Below are positions 55,260 through 63,915 of a stretch of DNA of 64,000 bases, in pieces; within the stretch, counting starts at the first letter, position 1, and each line of letters begins with the position of its first letter. This DNA is from Sunxiuqinia elliptica (lineage in GTDB: Bacteria > Bacteroidota > Bacteroidia > Bacteroidales > Prolixibacteraceae), in contig NZ_FONW01000010.1 in the NCBI RefSeq assembly GCF_900113005.1, positions 123,444-187,443 on the forward strand, given 5' to 3'. Position numbers and translations under genes: made by a program. The notes beneath the pieces are model-generated. The model worked only from the letters and a program-made list of their open reading frames with translations, had not been told where the DNA came from and ran no database searches.

Positions 55260-56543
55260 GTGTCCCGCCAGGCTGACTCCGGTCGGACGGGAAGTCCCTT
55301 ATGCGCCAAGGTAACGCTTGGAAGCATTTGCAAGAGGCAAGCTGGGTTACCGTAAGGTAAGCAGTGAAGGTTATTTCTGATTGATTAATGAGCAAATAAA
55401 TTCCCGGTACTAACGAACAGGAACCTTATATGAGGCCAGATAAGCAAGCACATCATTGTGACGTCCAAAACATTCCGCAAGGGATGAGCGCCAAAATAGT
55501 AGACCAGGCAGGAATTAGGAACAGCCAGTCTGACGACAGGTAGGAAAGATGCTCTTACTTGGGGAGCCTTTGATGTCAGCGAAATGGTGGATCGTCAGAG
55601 AGTCAGCAGAGGCCATAGCAGGCTTTGGAAACGAGCCGTCATTGAAACCCTACGCCTTATTCACAAATGACTCCGATCCCCGCTACAGATAGACGGGAAG
55701 CTGGTCAAGCGCCAGAAGGGCATGCCGCAGAGAGGCCCTATAAGTCCGATATTATCGAACATCATGCTACATGAACTAGACCGGGAATTGGAATAGCAGG
55801 GTTTGCATTTTGTCCGCTATGCCGATGATTTTAGCATTTACGTTAAAACGAAAGTTACAGCACGAAAGGTAGGCAACAAGATTTTTAAGTTTCTTAAGAA
55901 GAAGTTAAAGTTGCAATAGCAACTGGAAGAAAAGAGGCATTCGCCGACCGGTACATTTTACCTGTTTAGGATTTGTTTTTGCGCCAACCTACCGGAAAGG
56001 AGAACGCAGCAAATAGCAACTGGTTGTTTCGGAAAAGAGCTGCCACAAATTGAAGCAAAAGCTAAAAACCCACCCCAAAAGCCACTCCCATGAGTTTTGA
56101 TGAACGTATCGAGAAACCGGGAGAACTGAAACGGGGCTGGGCTGGATTAATGCTTTCCGTATGGCAAGCATCCAAAACAAACTCGTTGAACTGGACGATT
56201 GGTTACGAAACAGACTCCGTTATTGCATTTGGCACCACTGGAAAAAACCGGAACGGAAAAGGAAAAACCTGATTCGTTTGGAGGTTGAACAGGGACAAGC
56301 TTATCAATGGAGCCGGTCGAGAATGGGTGGTTGTCGTATTGCTCAAAGTCCGATTCTTGGTACTACAATTACTGTTGACCGATTGAAAATGCGGGGTTAC
56401 GTTCCTTTGCTGGATCTCTACAACGAGGTTAAACCAAAATCACTGTTGTTCCCGATGACTTAGCGAACCGCCGTATACGAGACCCGTACGTACGGTGGTG
56501 TGAGAGCCTCTCCCTGCTAGCGTTTGCTAGTGGGGCAGGCTAC
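55260..56543 (+). mobile_element. Decayed group II intron
   Basis: Starts with a GTGTCCCGCC-type 5' end (group II consensus GUGYG, here GUGUC) and ends near ...GGCAGGCTAC at 56543. Domain V is recognisable at 56467-56499 (ACCGCCGTA ... TACGGTGGT) followed by a domain VI-like hairpin. The encoded reverse transcriptase/maturase is internally deleted and frameshifted. Total length about 1.28 kb, shorter than typical because most of the RT N-terminus is missing. It may no longer move on its own. Confidence 0.85.
55686..56463 (+). pseudogene. Broken group II intron reverse transcriptase/maturase
   Basis: Frame 1: GMPQRGPISPILSN and YADDFSIYVKTK (the RT catalytic YADD at 55818), with in-frame TAG at 55794 and 55917. 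After a shift, MSFDERIEKPGELKRGW follows (56090). A 5-bp tandem duplication of GCTGG at 56136-56145 then shifts into the maturase domain: GWINAFRMASIQNKLVELDDW, RYCIWHHWKKPERKRK and RIAQSPILGTTIT. RT-0 to RT-3 are absent. Confidence 0.85.
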
Positions 56544-56656
56544 TCGATTGGCGTTTCGTTGTTTTTCGCTTCTATCTTCCTGTGCGCATAGAGTGCATGC
56601 TCTTTAAGCAAATTTGGATGTGCGGATGATATGTGCGTTTGATTAATGTGCATGAC

Positions 56657-59600
56657 CTAAGGGGTGTAATCTGAATAAAAATCAATTGACTTAGTGTCTT
56701 TATAAGAAGGGTCTAGTTTATTGTCTTGATAGACACCGAATTCACCATATTTAGCAATGAATTTATTCCATACTAAATCAAGACTATTATCACTCATGTA
56801 TTTCTCTAAAACTTGGCGATCTATAAAAAGAAATTCTGAGTTATCAGTTTTGTAGTACTTTGTAATAAACTTTCCATTCTTATTAATATGTGATAATTCG
56901 TCAACATTGAAAACCAACTCCATTTTGTTCGCAATAATTGAATCTAAAAATACAAAGCTTGGATTCTGAAATCTGTCTCGTGTCCATGAAGACCAGGAAT
57001 ATTTATTTACTAAAGGGTAATAACAATCTGAGCTAAGTAAAATTGCTGCTTGATTATTTGTTTTATTTGGGCTTTCGAAATTATCATCAAAATCATCATC
57101 ACCTTCATACTCAAATCCATCTTCGTCCTCAAAATCTTCAATCTCTTCATCATTTTCAACGTGACTTCTCCAAGGTATTTCACCCCCAAAAATTTGACTA
57201 AAACCATCTGATTCGTGAACATAACTAGATTGAAATGTTTCTGATATATCTTTTTTTAGCTTTGATTCAAATAGATATGTATTTATATGAACCGTGATAT
57301 ATGTTTTACTATCATCATCCTTTTGATTTAAAGAGGCGTAAATAAGCACCATTTCAGAATTCTCAAAATATGGAATCGTTATGTATAATCTGTGTAGTAG
57401 TGGTGACGGATCTTTGAGTACCCAATTCTGAATATCTTCGTTAAAAGCTGGCAAAAAGCAGTCATTGATTACTTGCGTTCTATTCTTTACAACAGGAAAT
57501 GTTGGATCAAAGAAAACGTAGGAAAAGCGGAGCGTGTTTTTGTATTCAGGTTTGATTTGATTATTTAACATGAGAAAACCAGCTAGCTCTAAATATGTAT
57601 AATAAAGGTATTTTTCACCATATTTTATTACTTGTTCAGAGGCTTCTTCTCTGCGGTACTTATTGTCTTCAGCTATTTTCTCTTCTAATGGATTGTACAA
57701 ATCCTTATCATAGCCATTCTGCTTAATTCTCTCAGATATAAAACTAATGATTTCAGCTCTTGAATATTTACTTATGCTGCCATATGAATGTTCTGAAAGT
57801 GAGACAATTTGGAATTTTATGAAATCATAATCCATCATTTCATAAGACCAAAAAAAGTCGTCTCCTTTATCTTTGCGAATTAGTTCTTTGTTAAGAACCC
57901 ATACTTCATCTTTATTCCTATTGATAATATTTTTATCGTACTCAATCCCATAATATGAAAAGCCAAATTCAAATATTGTTTGTAAATAATCCAAGATAGC
58001 AATATGATTTGTGCTGTTTTTTACAAGAAAATCCCTTTGAAGGAAGTTTACCACATTTTTAGTAAAGTGTTTTTCTTTTAGTCTTAAAACCACTCCTGTT
58101 AAAGCGCAAATAAGTGATTCAAGAATAAAGATGTCGTTTGCAAGAATAAAGGTTTGGGCGAGTCTCAAAATGCAATTTGGATATATCACACCCAAATGCA
58201 TTAAGACTTTTGTAGCTTCATTTCTTAATTTCTTATCTGTACTTCCGGTTAGAAGTAGTACGAATAGTAAAACATTATCTTTGGAGTATCTTGTATTTTG
58301 ACTGTTCTTTATTATCGATTTTAATATTGATTGCAACTTATAAGAATCCTTTCTTATTAGCTCATTCCAAAACATGTCTATCTCATACGGACTAAGTTTC
58401 AAGAAAACTGTTGTGATAATATCAAACGAATTGAACGTATTTCGTTGAGCAATATCATCATATAGTCTCTGAAATAAGCTGTTAACTAATTCAGAACTTA
58501 AACTTAAGCTGTCTAGAAATTTTACAAACTTAATTTTATCATTTTCATTAGATGTAAGCAATTCAATATTACCTATGCTTTCTAAAAGAATTGATTCTTC
58601 AGGTAGCACTTCATAAATCTGCTTTCTTGTTTTTAATGGAAGAAGATAAGAGATCGATTTCAAAATATCTTCATGTAGAGGATGGCGCTTTGTTTTGTCA
58701 TCACAAAATAGTTTCTCTTTTGTCTCTGCCGATTGTAATTGCTCAATTATTAATGGGATGGACTTATTTTTGAAAAAAACAGATTTTGCGATTTGATATC
58801 CTCCAACTAAATCATAAGTAAATTGAATCAGTTCATCTTCATTGTTTATATCACGTTGAAAACAAAGTCCTTCATCAATCAGGTTAAAAGATAGTTCTTC
58901 TTCAAAAAGAGGATAAAAATCTGAGAATTGAATTTCCCTTTTATTATTATTCCAAAGTATTTCACCAATTTCTTGCAGTCCTTTTTCTAATTTTGATTTT
59001 CGTATTGCATTGACAGCATGTTCTTTTGTTGATATTTTTTTAATCAAATTTAGAATATAGCTTTCTATGCTCTCAATAATAGAATAAAGGTTTATATCTA
59101 AATTACTCCTGTCTTTATTTACTTCACAAAATATCTTTAACCTTAACGGATTTTCAAACAAAGTAATATCATAAGGCTTTGAACTCGGTTTAATTGAGTA
59201 TTTTTCAAAATACTTTTCTACGGCGCTATTAATATTCTTATCCGTGAAACCCTTTAAATAGACAAAATTATCAACTTCTTTATAAGATTCTTTGTTAAAG
59301 ATTTGCTGAATATAATCTCTTTTTTCTCTACAAGTTGTGATTAAGAGAATGTTCGAATACTTTCTTACGTCATTAATAATTGAATATAATTCACTATGCC
59401 AGATTTCACCTGCAGAAGGATAGCTTTCATTTAGACCATCAATTATTATAGGAACTTTACATTTATATATTTCTCCCAAAATATCTATAGCTCCAAGGAA
59501 ATCTTTAAAGGAATATGAACCGTCTAAGTCAAGTAATTGAATTATTCTTTCTTTTGGGGTCACAGAGTTGCGGAATGAACTACCTAATAGTAGTAAGGCA

Positions 59601-60787
59601 GGATACTCATTTTTTAAAAGGTTATAACTGATTGAACAAGCAAAATGAGTCTTACCGTACCCAGCTGCTCCAAATACATGAACATCATTAGATAGAATTC
59701 TTAATATGATTTTTAATAGTGAATTATCCTTTCTTCTCCCAATTAATAAATCAGAAATATTATTGACATTTTGAATCATAAACTCTAGCCAATCAACGTC
59801 CTGATAGTTTATATCGTTATTATCTGATTTCTTGAAGATTTCTTTTAAATGTTTATTTAGTTGATCTCTTTCTATTTCACTATTTTGAATAAAATTATCT
59901 ATTGCTGTTTTACTTTTCTTAGCAAAAACATAGATGTCAATCGTTTCTTTATAGATAGAATTAATTTCATTGAGTATCTCGATATGTTTCGAGTAGAAAT
60001 CTCTTGTTAATTTGACAAATTCACTAGTTAAATCATTAAATTGATCTGTCTTTATCCTATAATCACGATTAATATCATCAATAACATCATCAAGAAGTTT
60101 AATATATATGTTAACGTCAGCTCTGGCTTTATCAGGATAAATTGAATTAAGAAGGTTTAATTCTCCATCTTCTTTTATATGTAAATCAACATCAAACTTC
60201 CTTTCCAACTGTCTTAGATTAGCTCTTGTCAAACTGTTTAGAAATTCTTTGCCAATAAGCTTTGTGTTAAAATACAAGTTAAAGATCGAACTAAATCCTT
60301 CAGGATTAGAATGAAAAATTGCTTCAAATATGTCTTTATGCCAATGCGATAGATTTACGCTTTTTTTTATTTGATTACATTCTTTTACTAATAAATCCCA
60401 TGGTTTTCCAGCTTTAGTTTTTGTGTTAGAAAATTTCCCTGGTGTGCAGATAATCCAATGAGTAAGATTATTCTTATACTCCAATGACTTTTTTAGTCCT
60501 TGAACTAGTTCGTTCCTATGTGTTACATCCAGTGGAGAATTATCGTCATCCTTTTTATTCAACCAAAATTTAGCTTGCCATCCGATTATATCACCTGCCT
60601 TTGCATTTAATTCATTACAATCTTTAGACAATTCCAAATAGAATTCAGAACCTGGAGTATTATAAAATGATTCAAATGTTCCGTAATCCTTATATTTTTT
60701 TGTTGCTATTTGAAAGCAAAATGATTCAAAACTTAATTCTTTAGATGAACTATTTTGTTCTAATTGATGCCAAGATATACTCTTCAT
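56657..60787 (-). CDS. Avs-like STAND NTPase with N-terminal nuclease-like domain
   Basis: 1376 residues. Residues ~1-180 resemble a Mrr/Cap4-like PD-(D/E)XK nuclease: D66, then GWQAKFW (Q71, K73), and THWIICTPGKF. A helical region follows, then a P-loop NTPase: Walker A GAAGYGKT (~373-380), Walker B VPIIIDGLNES (~446-455) and an LLITTCRE sensor (~481). The C-terminal ~800 residues are helical, HEAT-like repeats with an acidic tract (EEIEDFEDEDGFEYEGDDDF) near 1250. The architecture fits Avs (AVAST) anti-phage STAND sensors, which oligomerise on phage proteins and cleave DNA. It follows the radical SAM gene by 1 nt. Confidence 0.85.
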   Translation of the reverse strand: MKSISWHQLEQNSSSKELSFESFCFQIATKKYKDYGTFESFYNTPGSEFYLELSKDCNELNAKAGDIIGWQAKFWLNKKDDDNSPLDVTHRNELVQGLKKSLEYKNNLTHWIICTPGKFSNTKTKAGKPWDLLVKECNQIKKSVNLSHWHKDIFEAIFHSNPEGFSSIFNLYFNTKLIGKEFLNSLTRANLRQLERKFDVDLHIKEDGELNLLNSIYPDKARADVNIYIKLLDDVIDDINRDYRIKTDQFNDLTSEFVKLTRDFYSKHIEILNEINSIYKETIDIYVFAKKSKTAIDNFIQNSEIERDQLNKHLKEIFKKSDNNDINYQDVDWLEFMIQNVNNISDLLIGRRKDNSLLKIILRILSNDVHVFGAAGYGKTHFACSISYNLLKNEYPALLLLGSSFRNSVTPKERIIQLLDLDGSYSFKDFLGAIDILGEIYKCKVPIIIDGLNESYPSAGEIWHSELYSIINDVRKYSNILLITTCREKRDYIQQIFNKESYKEVDNFVYLKGFTDKNINSAVEKYFEKYSIKPSSKPYDITLFENPLRLKIFCEVNKDRSNLDINLYSIIESIESYILNLIKKISTKEHAVNAIRKSKLEKGLQEIGEILWNNNKREIQFSDFYPLFEEELSFNLIDEGLCFQRDINNEDELIQFTYDLVGGYQIAKSVFFKNKSIPLIIEQLQSAETKEKLFCDDKTKRHPLHEDILKSISYLLPLKTRKQIYEVLPEESILLESIGNIELLTSNENDKIKFVKFLDSLSLSSELVNSLFQRLYDDIAQRNTFNSFDIITTVFLKLSPYEIDMFWNELIRKDSYKLQSILKSIIKNSQNTRYSKDNVLLFVLLLTGSTDKKLRNEATKVLMHLGVIYPNCILRLAQTFILANDIFILESLICALTGVVLRLKEKHFTKNVVNFLQRDFLVKNSTNHIAILDYLQTIFEFGFSYYGIEYDKNIINRNKDEVWVLNKELIRKDKGDDFFWSYEMMDYDFIKFQIVSLSEHSYGSISKYSRAEIISFISERIKQNGYDKDLYNPLEEKIAEDNKYRREEASEQVIKYGEKYLYYTYLELAGFLMLNNQIKPEYKNTLRFSYVFFDPTFPVVKNRTQVINDCFLPAFNEDIQNWVLKDPSPLLHRLYITIPYFENSEMVLIYASLNQKDDDSKTYITVHINTYLFESKLKKDISETFQSSYVHESDGFSQIFGGEIPWRSHVENDEEIEDFEDEDGFEYEGDDDFDDNFESPNKTNNQAAILLSSDCYYPLVNKYSWSSWTRDRFQNPSFVFLDSIIANKMELVFNVDELSHINKNGKFITKYYKTDNSEFLFIDRQVLEKYMSDNSLDLVWNKFIAKYGEFGVYQDNKLDPSYKDTKSIDFYSDYTP

Positions 60788-60788
60788 A

Positions 60789-61811
60789 TTAATTCTTAAA
60801 ACAGGTTGTTATTTCAGGGAAATAAGGACAACTCCCTTTACAATTAATTTTAGCATTACAATCCTGATTGCAAGTGTTTATCACACGAGTTCTGAAATTG
60901 TTAAACTTATTAAGCCAAATATCATAAAAGTCAAATTCCTTAAGACTATAACTATCCCTATTATTTGAAAAAGAACATGGTGAAACCATGAGATTTTCGT
61001 CAATATATACAGAAAAATATCCTACTTCACATGAATCTATAAAGTCAATATTTGTCTTTGTGAATCTCATTAACATTGGAACAAAACATGCATCAAATCC
61101 GATGTTACAACAAGCTTTATTATTGTCGATAAGTTTAAGGAAATCTTTTAATTCAGAGTTGTTTACTAAAACATTTTCAGAGCTTGCTCTACCAGAAGGT
61201 TTAAATGTTAGAAATATTATTGCATTGATTCCTTTTAGTTCCTTGTTAAAGTCTCCTTTTAATATCTGAATAGCTTGTTTAATATTATTCCTATCTAATA
61301 CATAGTGAATATTTGTCCGAATACTTCCCTTTACTAAAAGCTCAATTTTTGAATTGCCAATATCTTTCATGTCATTGAATGAAACAGCAACTGCACCAAC
61401 TTTTCCCTTTATATTATTAACTATTGATTGAGTAATATTTTCACCATTCGTTGTGAAATTTGGAACGATATTGAACTGCTTTGTAATATCAAGTATTTCA
61501 AGTATATCTGGATGTTCTAAAGGTTCACCACCTCCTAATGCAACTTGAAAGACATTTCCATATCTCTGATGATTAAGGTTTGACAACACAAACTTGTAGT
61601 CATTTAGTGACATAAAAGAATGATTCGGCTTACTATCTCGATAACAATAATCACATCCCTTACTACAATGATTGGAAATTGAAATATCAACAAGTTCAGG
61701 TACGGGGGCAAAGTTTGGGTTATCTTTTAGAGTTTTACCCCACCGAAAAGTCATTCCTGATTCTTGATCAGCAATGAAATTATACTCACCTATATGTCTC
61801 CTAATTTTCAT
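60789..61811 (-). CDS. Radical SAM protein with SPASM-like C-terminus
   Basis: 340 residues. The radical SAM motif CSKGCDYC (C49, C53, C56) binds the [4Fe-4S] cluster; GGGEP (93-97) binds SAM. The C-terminus is Cys-rich (CSFSNN, CNQDCNAKINCKGSCPYFPEITTC), typical of SPASM auxiliary clusters used in peptide modification. Its start codon directly follows the stop of the small paralogue upstream (TAA then ATG, no gap), and its stop is 1 nt before the STAND gene. The probable substrate is one or both of the 130-residue proteins; this is inference. Confidence 0.9.
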   Translation of the reverse strand: MKIRRHIGEYNFIADQESGMTFRWGKTLKDNPNFAPVPELVDISISNHCSKGCDYCYRDSKPNHSFMSLNDYKFVLSNLNHQRYGNVFQVALGGGEPLEHPDILEILDITKQFNIVPNFTTNGENITQSIVNNIKGKVGAVAVSFNDMKDIGNSKIELLVKGSIRTNIHYVLDRNNIKQAIQILKGDFNKELKGINAIIFLTFKPSGRASSENVLVNNSELKDFLKLIDNNKACCNIGFDACFVPMLMRFTKTNIDFIDSCEVGYFSVYIDENLMVSPCSFSNNRDSYSLKEFDFYDIWLNKFNNFRTRVINTCNQDCNAKINCKGSCPYFPEITTCFKN

Positions 61812-62204
61812 TTAATACTGATCAACCTGAGTAACACCAAATCCCCTAATTTCACTTAATTTTCCGTTTAATATATATTCTCCTCGAATGTAATTCCATA
61901 GCTCATCTTCTTCTATATTGCTAAAATCAAGTTCTTTATTTTCCTGTTTTAATAGCTCTTTATCTATTGTAACTCCATCATCATCGTTGAATTGTATTTT
62001 CTTAACATATATTTCCTCTGCTTCAAGAAAAGTTCTTGTTCCCTTATCAAGCATATAGTTTTTAAGTGCATCTCTTATCGTTTTATACTCAATTGCAGTT
62101 GATTCTCCATACCATCTTTCAAAGACTTCAACAATCTTTTTATGCATAGTAATGATGAAACTTACAGAGCTACTATTAGTTACAAAGTCAGTTCGTATTT
62201 TCAT
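61812..62204 (-). CDS. 130-residue paralogue B with SSSVSF motif
   Basis: 130 residues from ATG 62202-62204 (a longer frame adds 14 doubtful residues). N-terminus MKIRTDFVTNSSSVSFIITM is nearly identical to paralogue A; the middle is acidic and divergent; the C-terminus ends GFGVTQVDQY. Too long for a classic RiPP precursor, but the conserved ends and the zero-gap radical SAM gene make it a candidate modified protein. Function unknown. Confidence 0.75.
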   Translation of the reverse strand: MKIRTDFVTNSSSVSFIITMHKKIVEVFERWYGESTAIEYKTIRDALKNYMLDKGTRTFLEAEEIYVKKIQFNDDDGVTIDKELLKQENKELDFSNIEEDELWNYIRGEYILNGKLSEIRGFGVTQVDQY

Positions 62205-62214
62205 AATATTAAAT

Positions 62215-62607
62215 TTATAATGAGGTATCAACTTTTGTAACGCCAAAACCTTCTACTTCACTTATCCTATTTCTCGCAATAAATTCACCAAAGATTAATG
62301 CCCATATATCTTTTTCTTCAAAAGCAGAAAAGTCTATTTCTTCGTAAGGCTTATCGTATGAATCTGCAAACATGCAATCTCCACCATCATCGAACTTAAA
62401 GTGTTTAGTATATATCTCTACTCCTTCTAACATTACCCTTGTGCCATTTTCTACTAGTTCTTCTTTCAGTATTTTAACTGCTCTTTTTTTTCCTGTGTCA
62501 AATTTTTCTTCAAAAGTATGCAAGAATCTATCTAGCATGCTTAAGTTCATTGTAACAATGAAACTTACAGAACTACTATTAGTCACAAAATCTGTTCGAA
62601 TTTTCAT
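62215..62607 (-). CDS. 130-residue paralogue A with SSSVSF motif
   Basis: 130 residues, same length as paralogue B. N-terminus MKIRTDFVTNSSSVSFIVTM; C-terminus VEGFGVTKVDTSL. The two genes also share the upstream bases AAATTT(A/G)ATATTATG, so the duplication included the translation-initiation region. It is the first gene of the operon, 10 nt before paralogue B. Confidence 0.75.
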   Translation of the reverse strand: MKIRTDFVTNSSSVSFIVTMNLSMLDRFLHTFEEKFDTGKKRAVKILKEELVENGTRVMLEGVEIYTKHFKFDDGGDCMFADSYDKPYEEIDFSAFEEKDIWALIFGEFIARNRISEVEGFGVTKVDTSL

Positions 62608-62826
62608 AATATCAAATTTCTATTTCGTCTATGAGCGTCGGCAAAAATTTGGCTCTTTTGCAAGTTGAAATATCAGCTTGTGGGTTTGGACTTGCAAATG
62701 TGCCAAATGTGCATTGGCTGTCTTTTTTTTTACAATGAACGCCAACGGCTGGTGGTAAGAAATCGTTGCGCTTTTAGAAGCGTTTAGGTATCAGGTCGCT
62801 GAACCATTTATTAAATGAAATATTAT
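62608..62826. other. Repeat-like intergenic spacer
   Basis: 219 bp. Contains words such as AAATGTGCCAAATGTGC (62696) and CGCCAACGGCTGGTGG (62740) that look like repeated-family DNA flanking accessory genes in Bacteroidota. No gene. Confidence 0.45.
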
Positions 62827-63768
62827 TCAAATTAGCACTTCCTGCGCAATGTTTTTTACCGCGTGTTGTGGCACGTTATTATTTTTTTTAGGTGGAGTCC
62901 ATTTAACAACATAAGTCATTCCCACAACAGGTCTACTAACATTTAATACCAAAGAAACGTAGTCATTACTGTTATTTATAAATTTGAAGGAATCATTTTC
63001 TTTAATATAATTATACTCACTTTCAGAACGCTCATACGAAGTACCTGGAAAAACATCAAAATACTCACAATCCGTAATTTGATACTTTCTTGGCAAATTC
63101 ATTTTAACAACAAGATTTGATATTGGGGTTTTAGTAATTAAACCATGACACTCCATAGGTATATTGCAAAAATGTGTCCCATCCTTTATGCCATCTACAA
63201 CATCTTCAAAGTATAGTTTGTATAACCCTTTTGATTTTGTTGTGATTTTATATTCTGCAATTTCTCCTTTCTTTAATGAAGGAGAGAAATTTACTTTAAC
63301 TGAAACAATATTCTTTTCAGATTTTTCCATTTCGTAATTAATTTTTCTAATGGAGTCATTTGAATTTGCTGAAAATATAATTTCAACATCTTCAATCGAA
63401 TGGTCACAGTAAGTTGATACTAGGTGTGATTGAGATTTTACTTCTCCGACTATACATTTAATTTTCACATCAGCTACACTTATGCTTGTACCATCCAGAT
63501 AGAGAGTATCCTCTAGCGTATAATCTAGGTATTCATACCCAAAGGCTTTATATTCTCTTTTCCTAATCGCAGTTTTATTATCAGTAAAGAAATCTGTCTT
63601 TTTAAATAAAAATATTACTGCAGAAACCAAAGAGATTATTAAAGAGTAAAATAATTTATCTAAATATTTATCATTTATCTGCGGAATTATTCCTACAATT
63701 CCTGATAAAGTAGTTAAGGTTATAATTAAAAAAAGAATAAGGATTGTATAAAAAAAGACTTTTTTCAT
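62827..63768 (-). CDS. Two-TM membrane protein, unknown function
   Basis: 313 residues. Two membrane helices at the N-terminus (VFFYTILILFLIITL... and LFYSLIISLVSAVIFLF), then a ~230-residue beta-rich soluble domain. The last residues (VPQHAVKNIAQEVLI) are encoded by DNA that looks like part of the flanking repeat (GTGCCACAAC). It has the two-TM layout of some defence effectors; this is only a suggestion. Confidence 0.65.
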   Translation of the reverse strand: MKKVFFYTILILFLIITLTTLSGIVGIIPQINDKYLDKLFYSLIISLVSAVIFLFKKTDFFTDNKTAIRKREYKAFGYEYLDYTLEDTLYLDGTSISVADVKIKCIVGEVKSQSHLVSTYCDHSIEDVEIIFSANSNDSIRKINYEMEKSEKNIVSVKVNFSPSLKKGEIAEYKITTKSKGLYKLYFEDVVDGIKDGTHFCNIPMECHGLITKTPISNLVVKMNLPRKYQITDCEYFDVFPGTSYERSESEYNYIKENDSFKFINNSNDYVSLVLNVSRPVVGMTYVVKWTPPKKNNNVPQHAVKNIAQEVLI

Positions 63769-63915
63769 TTTTAAGTATTTATAATTACTACTTCAGTATA
63801 AATATCACAAACCATTTTTATTAAGTGTAATTTGTAGAAAATATCAGTTTACAAATCACATCCTTTATTACGTTTCCCACCTCCGATTAATGTGCCACAA
63901 CGGTTACTTGGTCGA
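63769..63915. other. Upstream region of the two-TM gene
   Basis: AT-rich. On the minus strand it has CCGTTGTGGCAC (63888-63899), the inverted counterpart of GTGCCACAAC at the gene's 3' end. No gene. Confidence 0.4.

Noticed and set aside
60789..61811. Viperin-like antiviral radical SAM enzyme
   Set aside because: The CSKGCDYC context and Cys-rich SPASM-like C-terminus fit peptide-modifying enzymes better than viperins.
62690..62790. Integron attC site
   Set aside because: Some inverted words are present, but I could not fit the consensus R and L boxes, and no integron integrase is present.
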